Assembly (NCBI GenBank): GCA_963790245.1
Contig: CAWBNP010000002.1
Coordinates: forward strand, 1,798,001-1,862,000
Length of the DNA: 64,000 bases
Direction: 5' to 3'
Source of the DNA: JACCVG01 sp963790245
GTDB lineage: Bacteria > Actinomycetota > Thermoleophilia > Solirubrobacterales > Thermoleophilaceae
Both the position numbers and the translations under genes were made by a program. Positions 1-7,548 of the stretch are shown piece by piece. The stretch's first letter is position 1. Every line of letters begins with the position of its first letter. The notes beneath the pieces were generated by a model. That model was given only the letters and a program-made list of their open reading frames with translations. It did no database searches and was not told where the DNA came from.

Positions 1-720
1 AGCGGGTTGATGGGGCGTGTTCGGCTCGACGGGCCGGGCGGCCGTCTCGACGAAGAGGACCTGGATGCTTTCCGGGTCCTGCGAACGAACTTCGAGTTCC
101 TCGCGGCGGAACCGGAGCTCCGTTCGGTGGTCGTGACGAGCGCACTCGCCGAGGAGGGCAAGTCGACCGTAGCGGCAGGTTTCGCGTACGCGAGCGCGGT
201 GGCCGGCCGACGAACGCTGCTGATCGAGTGCGACCTTCGTCGTCCGGTGCTAGCCGAGCGCCTCGGGCTGGTACAAGGGCCCGGTCTGAGTGAGGCTCTG
301 GGCGGCACGGCGGAGTTGGCGGAGGTAGTCCAGTCGATCGAGGTCGAAGGGGGCGTGCTCGACTGCGTTCCCGCCGGCGACAACGTCTTCCACCCGAGCG
401 AGATGCTGGGATCGAAGCGGTTCAAGGACTTTCTCACCAAGACGCTCGACGTCTACGAGCTCGTAGTGATCGACTCGGCTCCATTGCTCCCGGTTAGCGA
501 CACGCTTCAGCTGCTTCCTCAGGTCGACGCCGCGTTGCTCTGCGTACGTATGCGTCGCACCACACGAGATCAGGCTCTCAGCGCCAAGGTTGCGACGAGT
601 CAGCTCCCCGACCTGGCCGTCGGGCTGGTCGTCACCGATTTGAAGGCCAAGCACGGCTACTACGGCGGTTACTACTCATACGATCGACCGCCAGCCGAAT
701 CCACGAACACCGGGGGGTAA
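1..720 (+). CDS. BY-kinase / CpsD-type tyrosine kinase domain, 5'-truncated by window edge
   Basis: Cytoplasmic P-loop kinase domain of a bacterial tyrosine kinase that controls chain length and export of surface polysaccharide. Seen: an AFRVLRTN motif that precedes the kinase fold in this family, Walker A (ALAEEGKST, about residues 46-54 counted from nt 7), Walker A' (LLIECD, 71-76), Walker B (LVVIDSAP, 152-159), and a C-terminal tyrosine cluster (YYGGYYSY) that is the usual autophosphorylation site. The reading frame is open to base 1, and the first residues resemble the linker after a Wzz-type membrane domain, so the gene probably continues upstream as a Wzc-like fusion; TTG at 7 or ATG at 10 could also be starts of a stand-alone CapB-like protein. 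The epimerase gene follows 6 nt later, suggesting one operon. Confidence 0.85.
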   Translation, partial: SGLMGRVRLDGPGGRLDEEDLDAFRVLRTNFEFLAAEPELRSVVVTSALAEEGKSTVAAGFAYASAVAGRRTLLIECDLRRPVLAERLGLVQGPGLSEALGGTAELAEVVQSIEVEGGVLDCVPAGDNVFHPSEMLGSKRFKDFLTKTLDVYELVVIDSAPLLPVSDTLQLLPQVDAALLCVRMRRTTRDQALSAKVATSQLPDLAVGLVVTDLKAKHGYYGGYYSYDRPPAESTNTGG

Positions 721-726
721 CGCGAG

Positions 727-1695
727 ATGGCGGAGCTGATCGTCGTGACGGGCGGGGGTGGGTTCATCGGGGGCCACCTCGCAGCCGATCTCATCGCGAG
801 CGGCAAGGAGGTCCGCGCGGTCGACACCCGGCCGATCGAGAATTGGTACCAGCGTCCGGACGGCGTCGAGCTTCTTCAGCTCGACCTCCAGGAGGCCGAC
901 GCCTGTCGCACGGCAGTCAAGGGTGCGACGACCGTCTACAACCTCGCTGCGGACATGGGCGGCATGGGCTTCATCGAGAGCAACAAGGCACTCTGCATGC
1001 TCTCGGTCTTGATCAACACCCACATGCTCCAGGCCGCCCGCGAACAGGACGTCGAGCGGTTCTTCTTTTCATCGTCAGCCTGCGTCTACGCGGCCGACAA
1101 GCAGGAGGATGCCGACGTCACGGCGCTTCGAGAAGAGGATGCATACCCGGCGATGCCGGAGGACGGGTACGGGTGGGAGAAGCTGTTCAGCGAGCGGATG
1201 TGCCGGCACTACCGCGAGGACTTCGATCTGGAAACGCGGGTGGCGCGGTACCACAATGTCTACGGTCCCCACGGCACGTTCGAGGGCGGGCGCGAGAAGG
1301 CTCCGGCTGCGATCTGCCGCAAGATCGCGGCCGCCAAGCTCTCGGGAGAGTCGGAGATCGAGGTCTGGGGGGACGGTCTGCAGACCCGGAGCTTCACCTA
1401 CATCGACGACTGCCTGCACGGGACGAAGCTGTTGACCGAATCCGACGTGGTCGAGCCGCTGAACATCGGCTCGGACCAGCTCGTCACGATCAACGAGTTG
1501 ATCGACAAGGTCGAGCAGATCGCCGGGATCGAGGTCGAGCGCAAGTACGACACCTCGGCTCCCCAGGGCGTTCGCGGTCGGAATTCCGACAACACGTTGA
1601 TCCGGGAGCGACTCGGTTGGGAGCCTTCGATCTCACTCGAAGACGGGCTGGAGCGAACCTACGCCTGGATCTACGAGCAGCTCGCCAGCCGCTGA
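727..1695 (+). CDS. GDP-mannose 3,5-epimerase-like extended SDR
   Basis: NAD-dependent sugar-nucleotide epimerase of the extended short-chain dehydrogenase family, 322 aa. Seen: N-terminal Rossmann glycine motif (TGGGGFIGGH), the AADMGGMGFIESN segment characteristic of GDP-mannose 3,5-epimerases, SSACVY containing the catalytic cysteine, YGWEK matching the Tyr-x3-Lys pair, and a SFTYIDDC substrate loop. In known enzymes the reaction interconverts GDP-D-mannose with GDP-L-galactose/gulose. Located 6 nt after the tyrosine kinase, so it probably feeds an unusual L-sugar into the same exopolysaccharide. ATG start at 727 follows a GCGAG stretch. Exact substrate is inferred from motif similarity only. 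Confidence 0.85.
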   Translation: MAELIVVTGGGGFIGGHLAADLIASGKEVRAVDTRPIENWYQRPDGVELLQLDLQEADACRTAVKGATTVYNLAADMGGMGFIESNKALCMLSVLINTHMLQAAREQDVERFFFSSSACVYAADKQEDADVTALREEDAYPAMPEDGYGWEKLFSERMCRHYREDFDLETRVARYHNVYGPHGTFEGGREKAPAAICRKIAAAKLSGESEIEVWGDGLQTRSFTYIDDCLHGTKLLTESDVVEPLNIGSDQLVTINELIDKVEQIAGIEVERKYDTSAPQGVRGRNSDNTLIRERLGWEPSISLEDGLERTYAWIYEQLASR

Positions 1696-1822
1696 GCCGA
1701 CATCTCCCGGAGCGCTCGCTAGATGCTCAGGCGGGCGGGTGCGACGGTCGGATCCAGCTGAGGGATCCTTCGTTCACGGCGGGTCGGCTTGACCCTCGGC
1801 CTGCCCGCCTTGTCGCCGACGA

Positions 1823-2054
1823 TCAAAGGTTGACGGAGCAGGCGTCGGAGTTCTTGAGCGACGGCCGCACCTTCTTGTTCAGCCGACACTTCCCTTGAAG
1901 GCCGATTAATTTCGTATTGCTGTCCTCGCCCCGTGTGCTGACCCCGGGTTGGACTCGGTCTTGCTCCTCACAGACGACAGAACCTTGGCGGAGGAAAGGC
2001 GGGAGCGACGAGCGCAAGGGCCAAGCCGACAATCGTGACTAACCGGAAGAGCAC
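1823..2054 (-). pseudogene. Possible frameshifted small secreted protein
   Basis: The 403 bases between the epimerase and rfbD hold no intact gene. On the minus strand a GTG at 2054 opens a typical signal peptide (LFRLVTIVGLALALVAPA) that stops after about 23 codons. An adjacent frame carries the sequel, with VVCEEQ, GKCRLNKK and DACSVN around three cysteines, ending in TGA at 1823-1825. A one-base shift near 1985-2000 would join the two into a protein of about 75 aa. It may be a decayed gene, a sequencing error, or coincidence. No family recognised. Confidence 0.35.
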
Positions 2055-2098
2055 GGCGCGATCTGGCCCGCCCCACGCTTGGCGGCCAAGGCATCGGT

Positions 2099-2962
2099 CT
2101 AGGGCGCTTGGCCTGCACGAACCTTTCCAAGCGCCCTTCGGGCCAGGTAGTCATCCAGGGCAGGGATCCAGCTCCGCAGCAAGCAGCTGTCGTGGCGCAG
2201 TGACCCAAGGGCCGAGTTCGCCGGTCTCGGAGCCACCCGCTCCATCTCATCGGTCGCACAGGCAAGCACCTCGCATTTGACCTGTGCTGCGGAGAAGATC
2301 TGCGTCGCGAACTCATACCAGGAGCAGCGCCCGTTCCCGACGATGTGATGGATCCCATAGGCCTTGCCCTCTGCCAGCTCGATTAGCGCCGTCGCCAGAT
2401 CCCGCGTGTATGTCGGGCAGCCGACCTGATCGTTTACGACCCTCACCGCCTCGCGCTCCCGCGCCAGTCGCAGCATCGTCTCGACGAAGTTCGGTCCGGC
2501 AAGGCCGAACAGCCACGATGTCCTGATGATGACGCTGCGCTCGTTGGCCGCGGCCGTCGCGCGCTCGCCGGCGAGCTTCGACCGCCCGTAGGCCGACAGC
2601 GGGTTTGGGGCGTCTGACTCCGCGTAAGGCTCCGGCTTGGAGCCATCGAAGACGTAGTCCGTTGACAGGTACAGCACGGAGGCGTCGACCTCGGCCGCCG
2701 CCGCCGCGACGTGGCGCGCCCCCGCCTCGTTGACCGCCAGAGCAGCGTCATAGGCGCTCTCCGCACCGTCGACGTCGGTGTAGGCGGCGCAGTTCACCAC
2801 GGCAGCTGGGCGCCACGACTTGAGGCGAGCTCGCACCGCCTCCGCGTCGCGAACGTCGAGCGTCCCGCGATCGAGCCCCTGCACTTCGTGTCCGCGAGCC
2901 AGCGCGGCCGACACGACGTCTTGGCCGAGCATGCCGCGGGCACCGGTCACGAGCAGTCTCAT
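2099..2962 (-). CDS. rfbD: dTDP-4-dehydrorhamnose reductase
   Basis: Last enzyme of dTDP-L-rhamnose synthesis, reducing dTDP-4-dehydro-L-rhamnose with NAD(P)H; 287 aa, normal length. Seen: N-terminal TGARGMLGQDV nucleotide-binding motif, NCAAYTDVD, LSTDYVFDG, the catalytic YGRSK (Tyr-x3-Lys), RTSWLFG, and the NDQVGCPTYT substrate-binding signature. ATG start at 2962. It is encoded opposite to the kinase and epimerase genes and without rfbA/B/C nearby in the window, so the remaining pathway genes must lie elsewhere. The product is probably used in the same cell-surface polysaccharide. Confidence 0.93.
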   Translation of the reverse strand: MRLLVTGARGMLGQDVVSAALARGHEVQGLDRGTLDVRDAEAVRARLKSWRPAAVVNCAAYTDVDGAESAYDAALAVNEAGARHVAAAAAEVDASVLYLSTDYVFDGSKPEPYAESDAPNPLSAYGRSKLAGERATAAANERSVIIRTSWLFGLAGPNFVETMLRLAREREAVRVVNDQVGCPTYTRDLATALIELAEGKAYGIHHIVGNGRCSWYEFATQIFSAAQVKCEVLACATDEMERVAPRPANSALGSLRHDSCLLRSWIPALDDYLARRALGKVRAGQAP

Positions 2963-3019
2963 GCAACCATTCTGAAGGACGGCATCAGCCCCCGCGCTCG
3001 AGTGCGGGCCAGGCCTGGT

Positions 3020-3610
3020 GTGCAGATTTCGTGCAGCCGAGCCGTTAAGCTTCGGCTCGTGGCCTTGATCCTGCTCGCCGTGGTGCTCGTCGTCGTGATG
3101 CTTCCAGCGGCCTCCGCGAGAGCCGCCGTCACGTGCCGCGGGGAGCCCGTGACGATCACCGTCAACGACAACGGCGATCCGATCGGCCCCGGTGTCGACC
3201 GCGTTTCGGGAACCAGCGCCGACGACGTGGTCAGCCTGGATGCCGGCGATGACAAGTTCATCGATGACTTCGGCGGCGACGACGTGATCTGCGGCGACGG
3301 GGGAGAGGACGTCCTGATCGGCGGCGTCGGCGATGACATCGTCGATGGCGGGGCCGGTGACGACTTCAGTCGCGGCTTCGCGGGAGTGGGTTTCAACAAC
3401 CCCCCGAGAGTCGTAGGCGGCCCCGGCGATGACAAGCTATACGGCGGTGCCGGTCGCGACGCGCTCAACGGCAGCGCGGGCGATGACAAGCTTTTCGGCC
3501 AAGGCGGAAACGACCTTTTCCAGGCCGGCGGCGGCAAGGACCTCTGCGACGGTGGCGCGGGCAAGGACAAGGGCTCCAACCAGTGTGAGCGGACGAAGTC
3601 GATTCCGTAG
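3020..3610 (+). CDS. Secreted RTX-type calcium-binding repeat protein
   Basis: Probable extracellular calcium-binding protein of 196 aa from GTG 3020 (GTG 3059 is an alternative). The N-terminus has a basic start (KLR), a hydrophobic core of Leu/Val and an ASARA cleavage region, i.e. a Sec signal peptide. The rest is built of glycine- and aspartate-rich nonapeptides of the GGxGxDxx type (for example GGAGDDF, GGPGDDKLY, GGAGRDALN), which form calcium-stabilised parallel beta rolls in known RTX proteins. The repeats are flanked by cysteines (TCRG near the start, SNQCE at the end). No catalytic domain is visible; function beyond calcium binding or surface association is unknown. Confidence 0.8.
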   Translation: MQISCSRAVKLRLVALILLAVVLVVVMLPAASARAAVTCRGEPVTITVNDNGDPIGPGVDRVSGTSADDVVSLDAGDDKFIDDFGGDDVICGDGGEDVLIGGVGDDIVDGGAGDDFSRGFAGVGFNNPPRVVGGPGDDKLYGGAGRDALNGSAGDDKLFGQGGNDLFQAGGGKDLCDGGAGKDKGSNQCERTKSIP

Positions 3611-3642
3611 CCTCCGTCCGCGGCGGCTGAGATAACCGTCTC

Positions 3643-4047
3643 GTGATCTCCGAGTTCCGCGACTTCATCCTGCGCGGCAACCTCGTCGATCTCGCCGTCG
3701 CTTTCGTCGTCGGCGCGGCCTTCGCGGCGCTCGTCAGCGCCCTCACGACCGACCTGATCACACCCCTGATCGCCGCGCTCGGCGGCGAGCCCGACTTCTC
3801 GGCGCTCAGCTTCACGGTCAACGGCAGCGAGTTCACCTACGGTCATTTCCTCAATGCGTTGATCTCGTTCCTGATCGCCGCCTCCGTCCTGTTCTTCCTG
3901 ATCGTAAAGCCGATGAATCACCTGCTCGAGCGGGTTCAGGGGCCGACGGCAGCAGACCTTCGCGACTGCCCCGAGTGCCTCAGCAAGATCCCGCTCGCCG
4001 CACGCCGCTGCGCGCACTGCACCGCCGAGGTGCCCGTCTCCGTGTAA
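3643..4047 (+). CDS. mscL: Large-conductance mechanosensitive channel with C-terminal zinc ribbon
   Basis: Inner-membrane channel that opens under membrane tension to release osmolytes on hypo-osmotic shock. 134 aa. Seen: MscL N-terminal amphipathic helix and TM1 (FRDFILRGNLVDLAVAFVVGAAF), the periplasmic loop, and TM2 (ALISFLIAASVLFFLIV). The usual charged helical bundle at the C-terminus is replaced by a four-cysteine knuckle (C109-x2-C112, C123-x2-C126), a zinc-ribbon-like tail. GTG start at 3643. It lies upstream of a Na+/H+ antiporter, so the pair may serve osmotic and ion homeostasis. Confidence 0.92.
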   Translation: MISEFRDFILRGNLVDLAVAFVVGAAFAALVSALTTDLITPLIAALGGEPDFSALSFTVNGSEFTYGHFLNALISFLIAASVLFFLIVKPMNHLLERVQGPTAADLRDCPECLSKIPLAARRCAHCTAEVPVSV

Positions 4048-4075
4048 CGCTCTCCGCATCGAAGGCGGCGCGCAC

Positions 4076-5656
4076 ATCGAACTGGTCCTGATCGGCCTGC
4101 TGGCCGCGGTCGCCGCGTTGGCGATCCTCGCCCAGAAGTCGCGCGTCCCCTACCCGATCCTGCTGTTCATCGGCGGGGTGGCGATCGGCTTCACGCCGGG
4201 CGTGCCGCGCGTCCAGCTCGCGCCGGAGATCGTGCTGCTGATCTTCCTGCCGCCGTTGCTCTACGCGGCGGCCCTGTTCTCCTCGGTGCGGGAGCTCGCC
4301 CGCAACGCGCGGCCCATCTCGCTCCTGGCGATCGGCCTCGTGCTCGCGACGATGGTCGCGGTCGCCTCCGTCGCCCACTACGTGATCGGCCTATCCTGGC
4401 CGGTCGCGTTCGTCCTCGGCGCGATCGTCTCGCCGACCGACGCGGTCGCACCGGCCGAGATCCTGCGGCGGCTCGGAGTGCCGCGGCGCGTCGTGACGAT
4501 CGTCGAGGGCGAGAACCTGACCAACGACTGGACCGCGCTCGTGCTCTACCGCTTCGCGATCGTCGCGGTGGTCTCGGGCGTCTTCTCATTCGCCGAGGCC
4601 TTCCCGCGTTTCCTGTTGACGGGGCTCGGCGGCCTCGCAGTCGGTCTCGGGATCGGCTGGATCGTCAAGCAGATCCGTTCGCGCATCGACGACCCGCCGA
4701 CCGAGATCACGATCTCGCTGCTGACCGGCTATGCCGCCTACCTCCCGGCGGAGGAGCTCGGTTTCTCCGGGGTGATCGCGGCCGTCACCGTCGGTGTCTT
4801 CATGGGCTGGAACGCACCCCTGCTCACGACGCCGACCGTCCGTATCCAGACCTATGCGATCTGGGAGGTGCTCCAGTTCCTGCTCAACGCGCTGCTGTTC
4901 GTGCTCGTCGGTCTGCAGCTGCCGGGCATCCTCGAGGCGCTCTCGGGCCGCGCGACGAGCGACTTCATCGGCTACGGCGCGCTCGTCGCCGCGGTCGTGA
5001 TCGTCGTCCGGCTGGTCTGGGTGTACGTCCTCACTTACCTACCTCGCCGGCTCAGCCCGGCCTTGCGCCGTCGCGACCCCGACCCCGATTCGCGGGTGGT
5101 AGCGGTGATCGCCTGGAGCGGGATGCGTGGCGCCGTGTCGCTTGCAGCGGCGCTCGCAATCCCCCTGAGCATCGACGGTGGAGCCCCGTTTCCCGAACGC
5201 GACCTGCTCATCTTCCTGACCTTCTGCGTGATCCTTGCGACGCTCGTCGGCCAAGGGCTGACCTTGCCCGCGCTGATCCGGCTGCTGGGGGTCGAAGAGG
5301 ACGACCTCGACCACCGCGAGGAGCGCTACGCGCGCATGCAGCTCGCGCGTGCGGCGGTGCGGCGGGTCGACGAGCTGGAGGCCGAGGGCTGGATCTCGCC
5401 CGGCACGATCGAGCGGACCCGCGGCCTGCACGACTACCGCCGCCGCCGGTTCAGCGATCCGCTGGGCGATGGCGACGGTCAGGAGCTCGAGGAGCGATCG
5501 GCCACCTACGCCCGGTTCACGGTCGAGGTGATCGCCGCGCAGCGCGAGGTGCTGCTCGAGCTGCGCAACTCGGGGACGATCACCGACGAGGTGATGCGCA
5601 CCGTCCAGCTCGACCTCGACCTCGAGGAGACCCGGCTGGGCTCCGGGACGCGATGA
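4076..5656 (+). CDS. CPA1-family Na+/H+ antiporter (start unresolved)
   Basis: Membrane exchanger of Na+ (or K+) for protons. Seen: the CPA1 core motifs GAIVSPTDAVAPAEIL and EGENLTNDWTALVLYR, the AWSGMRGAVSLAAALAI helix, about 12 hydrophobic segments, and a soluble C-terminal helical tail of roughly 120 residues. The first canonical in-frame start is TTG 4118, but that would remove most of the first transmembrane helix, which is encoded in frame from about 4076 (IELVLIGLLAAVAALAIL). Only ATC (4058, 4076) or CTG (4082, 4088) codons are available there, so 4076 is a placeholder start. Its stop overlaps the next gene by 4 bp (ATGA). Confidence 0.88.
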   Translation: MELVLIGLLAAVAALAILAQKSRVPYPILLFIGGVAIGFTPGVPRVQLAPEIVLLIFLPPLLYAAALFSSVRELARNARPISLLAIGLVLATMVAVASVAHYVIGLSWPVAFVLGAIVSPTDAVAPAEILRRLGVPRRVVTIVEGENLTNDWTALVLYRFAIVAVVSGVFSFAEAFPRFLLTGLGGLAVGLGIGWIVKQIRSRIDDPPTEITISLLTGYAAYLPAEELGFSGVIAAVTVGVFMGWNAPLLTTPTVRIQTYAIWEVLQFLLNALLFVLVGLQLPGILEALSGRATSDFIGYGALVAAVVIVVRLVWVYVLTYLPRRLSPALRRRDPDPDSRVVAVIAWSGMRGAVSLAAALAIPLSIDGGAPFPERDLLIFLTFCVILATLVGQGLTLPALIRLLGVEEDDLDHREERYARMQLARAAVRRVDELEAEGWISPGTIERTRGLHDYRRRRFSDPLGDGDGQELEERSATYARFTVEVIAAQREVLLELRNSGTITDEVMRTVQLDLDLEETRLGSGTR

Positions 5657-5925
5657 CCCTGTTCGGTGCCGTCCGCGCGTTCTCGGCGCTCGAGCTCGCC
5701 CTCTTCACCGCGCTGCTCGTCGTCTGGCTCGGTGGAATCGACGAGCAGACCAAGCTCGTGCTCGGCTGGAGCCACGGAATCGGCGTGATCGCACTCTGCC
5801 TGTTGATCTACTTCGGCTGCCTGCGTCGCGTCTTTCCCTGGCCATTGCTCGCGGCGGCCGTCCTGCTCGGGCCGGTCGGCTCGACCGTCGGGATCGAGGT
5901 CGTGCGCCGGCGCGGCGACGGCTAG
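5653..5925 (+). CDS. DUF3817-like small integral membrane protein
   Basis: 90-aa membrane protein with three hydrophobic helices. The pattern 'short N-terminal helix, WSHGIGVIALCLLIY, closing helix' matches the DUF3817 family, whose members usually carry a PIHG/HG motif in the second helix. No biochemical role is established for the family. It starts inside the stop codon of the antiporter gene (ATGA overlap), so translation is probably coupled. A second relative of the same family is encoded at 24327-24623. Confidence 0.7.
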   Translation: MTLFGAVRAFSALELALFTALLVVWLGGIDEQTKLVLGWSHGIGVIALCLLIYFGCLRRVFPWPLLAAAVLLGPVGSTVGIEVVRRRGDG

Positions 5926-5928
5926 CCT
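5923..5928 (+). promoter_or_regulatory. -10-like element upstream of pgsA
   Basis: TAGCCT, 9 nt before the GTG of pgsA and partly overlapping the end of the preceding gene. It fits the TANNNT pattern seen before several genes in this window, so pgsA may have its own nearly leaderless promoter in addition to read-through. Confidence 0.35.
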
Positions 5929-5937
5929 GGCGACCCA

Positions 5938-6489
5938 GTGCGTCTCTTCCCACTCAACGTCCCCAACGCGCTGACCTTTCTGCGTGTGTTGCTCGTTCCC
6001 GTCGTGGTCGTGGCGCTTCAGGAAGGAACTCCGGCCGGGGACGTGATCGCGGCGATCGTATTCGCGGTCGCGAGCTTCACCGACGGCCTCGATGGCTGGA
6101 TCGCGCGTTCCTGGGAGAAGGAGACGATGTTCGGCAAGGTGATGGACCCGATCGCCGACAAGCTGCTCGTCACCTCGGCGCTCGTCTCGCTGGTCGCGCT
6201 CGACCGCCTCGCCGCATGGGTGGCGATGGTGATCATCGCGCGCGAGTTCGCCGTCAGCGGTCTGCGGATCGTGGCGATCGAGCAGGGTGTGACGATCCCG
6301 CCGAGCCTGCTCGGAAAGCTCAAGACGGCCATCCAGTCGCTCGCCATCCTGGCGCTGATCGCCGTCAGCGCGGACAACGTCCAGTGGGTCAGCCTGCTCG
6401 TCTACCTCGCCGTCGCGATCACCGTGATCTCGGGTGTCGACTACTTCGTCAAGGCTCGCTCGATGCTGCGCGAGACGCCGGCGACCTAG
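5938..6489 (+). CDS. pgsA: CDP-diacylglycerol-glycerol-3-phosphate 3-phosphatidyltransferase
   Basis: Membrane enzyme that makes phosphatidylglycerophosphate, the committed step to phosphatidylglycerol and cardiolipin. 183 aa, normal length. Seen: the CDP-alcohol phosphotransferase signature D-G-x2-A-R-x8-G-x3-D-x3-D (DGLDGWIARSWE followed by MFGKVMDPIADK), the N-terminal NVPNALTFLRVLLVP typical of PgsA, and four to five hydrophobic helices. GTG start at 5938. It could in principle be another CDP-alcohol transferase, but the N-terminus and helix layout favour PgsA. Convergent with folE2, whose stop overlaps this gene's last codons by 4 bp. Confidence 0.92.
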   Translation: MRLFPLNVPNALTFLRVLLVPVVVVALQEGTPAGDVIAAIVFAVASFTDGLDGWIARSWEKETMFGKVMDPIADKLLVTSALVSLVALDRLAAWVAMVIIAREFAVSGLRIVAIEQGVTIPPSLLGKLKTAIQSLAILALIAVSADNVQWVSLLVYLAVAITVISGVDYFVKARSMLRETPAT

Positions 6490-7466
6490 CCCTCAAGCCA
6501 CTCCCGCATCGTGATGTCGCGGCCCGCCCCGGGCTCACCGGCGAGCTCTGAGCGCAATGCGCCGAGCGTCGCGTGCCGCTCGGCGACGACGTCGTGGCGG
6601 TGGATCGTCTCGAGGTTCCGCTGGCGGGCCGAGACGAAGGCGTCATCACCGAGTCCGCCGAACCGCTCGATCGTCGCACTCAGCATCTCGCGCACGCAGT
6701 CCTCGACGAAGCGAGGCCGGCGGTGGGCTTTCTCCACCACCTCGACCTCATCGCTGCGCTTGAGCAACTCGTAGATCTCCGAGCTCATCGACTGCTCGAC
6801 TATCTCGAGCAATGTGATCGCTTCGATCGGTTCATCGTGCTCTTCGGTCGTGCCGACGTGCAGGGTCCCGAGGCCGCGCTGGTTGTGGGTCGCGATCGGG
6901 ACCGAGGCGATCACGCGCTCGATCTCGTCGTCGGTGAACCCCTCGCCGGCGAGGCGCTCACGCGCGCGCTCGGCGACCATCTCCTGTGCGCACGGGCACG
7001 CGGTCATTCCTTGGGCCTCCACGCCGACGAGCCGGCGGGTGCCCCCGTCTGAAGCCACCGCGCCGCCGAGCATCGTGTAGATGCCCTGGGTCGGCTTGCC
7101 CGAGACGGGAGCGATCTGCTGCTCGGGGTAGCGCGCACGTATTCTCACCTCGGCGCGCAGGCCAGCCTGGCGATCGCGCACCAGCTCGGCGATATGGGCC
7201 GCGAGCGTCTCAGCGCGAAACGCCTGGCGGAGGACGACTTCATCGATCGCCTCGCCGACGATCTCCTCGAAGCGGGACATGTGGGCGCCCTTCTGATCAG
7301 CGCTCAGGTCGACGAAGCACTCGAGCTCTGCGAAGAACAGCTGCTCGGTCTCGCCCGAGCTGATCCGGATCACCTTCTCGACCCCTGTTACGCCGACGCG
7401 GGAGAGCCCGAGCCTCGTCGTCGGAACACGCGCTTGCACGTCCTCGCTCGGAGTGGGAAGTCCCAT
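6486..7466 (-). CDS. folE2: GTP cyclohydrolase FolE2 (type IB)
   Basis: Converts GTP to 7,8-dihydroneopterin triphosphate, the first step of folate (and queuosine-type) synthesis, using a metal other than obligate zinc. 326 aa from ATG 7466. Seen: the FolE2 signature DLSADQKGAHMSRF (residues 53-66), the metal-ligand region MTACPCAQ (Cys157/Cys159), and THNQRG (His194). The open frame runs on upstream to 7850, but this start gives the family's normal N-terminus and sits 10 nt after a -10-like TATCGT. Divergent from the sigma factor gene. Presence of FolE2 rather than FolE is of interest for growth under zinc limitation. Confidence 0.93.
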   Translation of the reverse strand: MGLPTPSEDVQARVPTTRLGLSRVGVTGVEKVIRISSGETEQLFFAELECFVDLSADQKGAHMSRFEEIVGEAIDEVVLRQAFRAETLAAHIAELVRDRQAGLRAEVRIRARYPEQQIAPVSGKPTQGIYTMLGGAVASDGGTRRLVGVEAQGMTACPCAQEMVAERARERLAGEGFTDDEIERVIASVPIATHNQRGLGTLHVGTTEEHDEPIEAITLLEIVEQSMSSEIYELLKRSDEVEVVEKAHRRPRFVEDCVREMLSATIERFGGLGDDAFVSARQRNLETIHRHDVVAERHATLGALRSELAGEPGAGRDITMREWLEG

Positions 7467-7476
7467 CGGCCATTTC

Positions 7477-7482
7477 ACGATA
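7477..7482 (-). promoter_or_regulatory. -10-like element for folE2
   Basis: TATCGT on the minus strand, 10 nt before the ATG of folE2, in the 82-bp divergent gap shared with the sigma factor gene. Supports the short start chosen for folE2. No clear -35 was seen. Confidence 0.35.
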
Positions 7483-7548
7483 CCGGTGCTAGTGTCCGGC
7501 GCGCCGTTGGATTTGGATGTCCGATTCGACGCTTGAGGGAGCGAGGAA

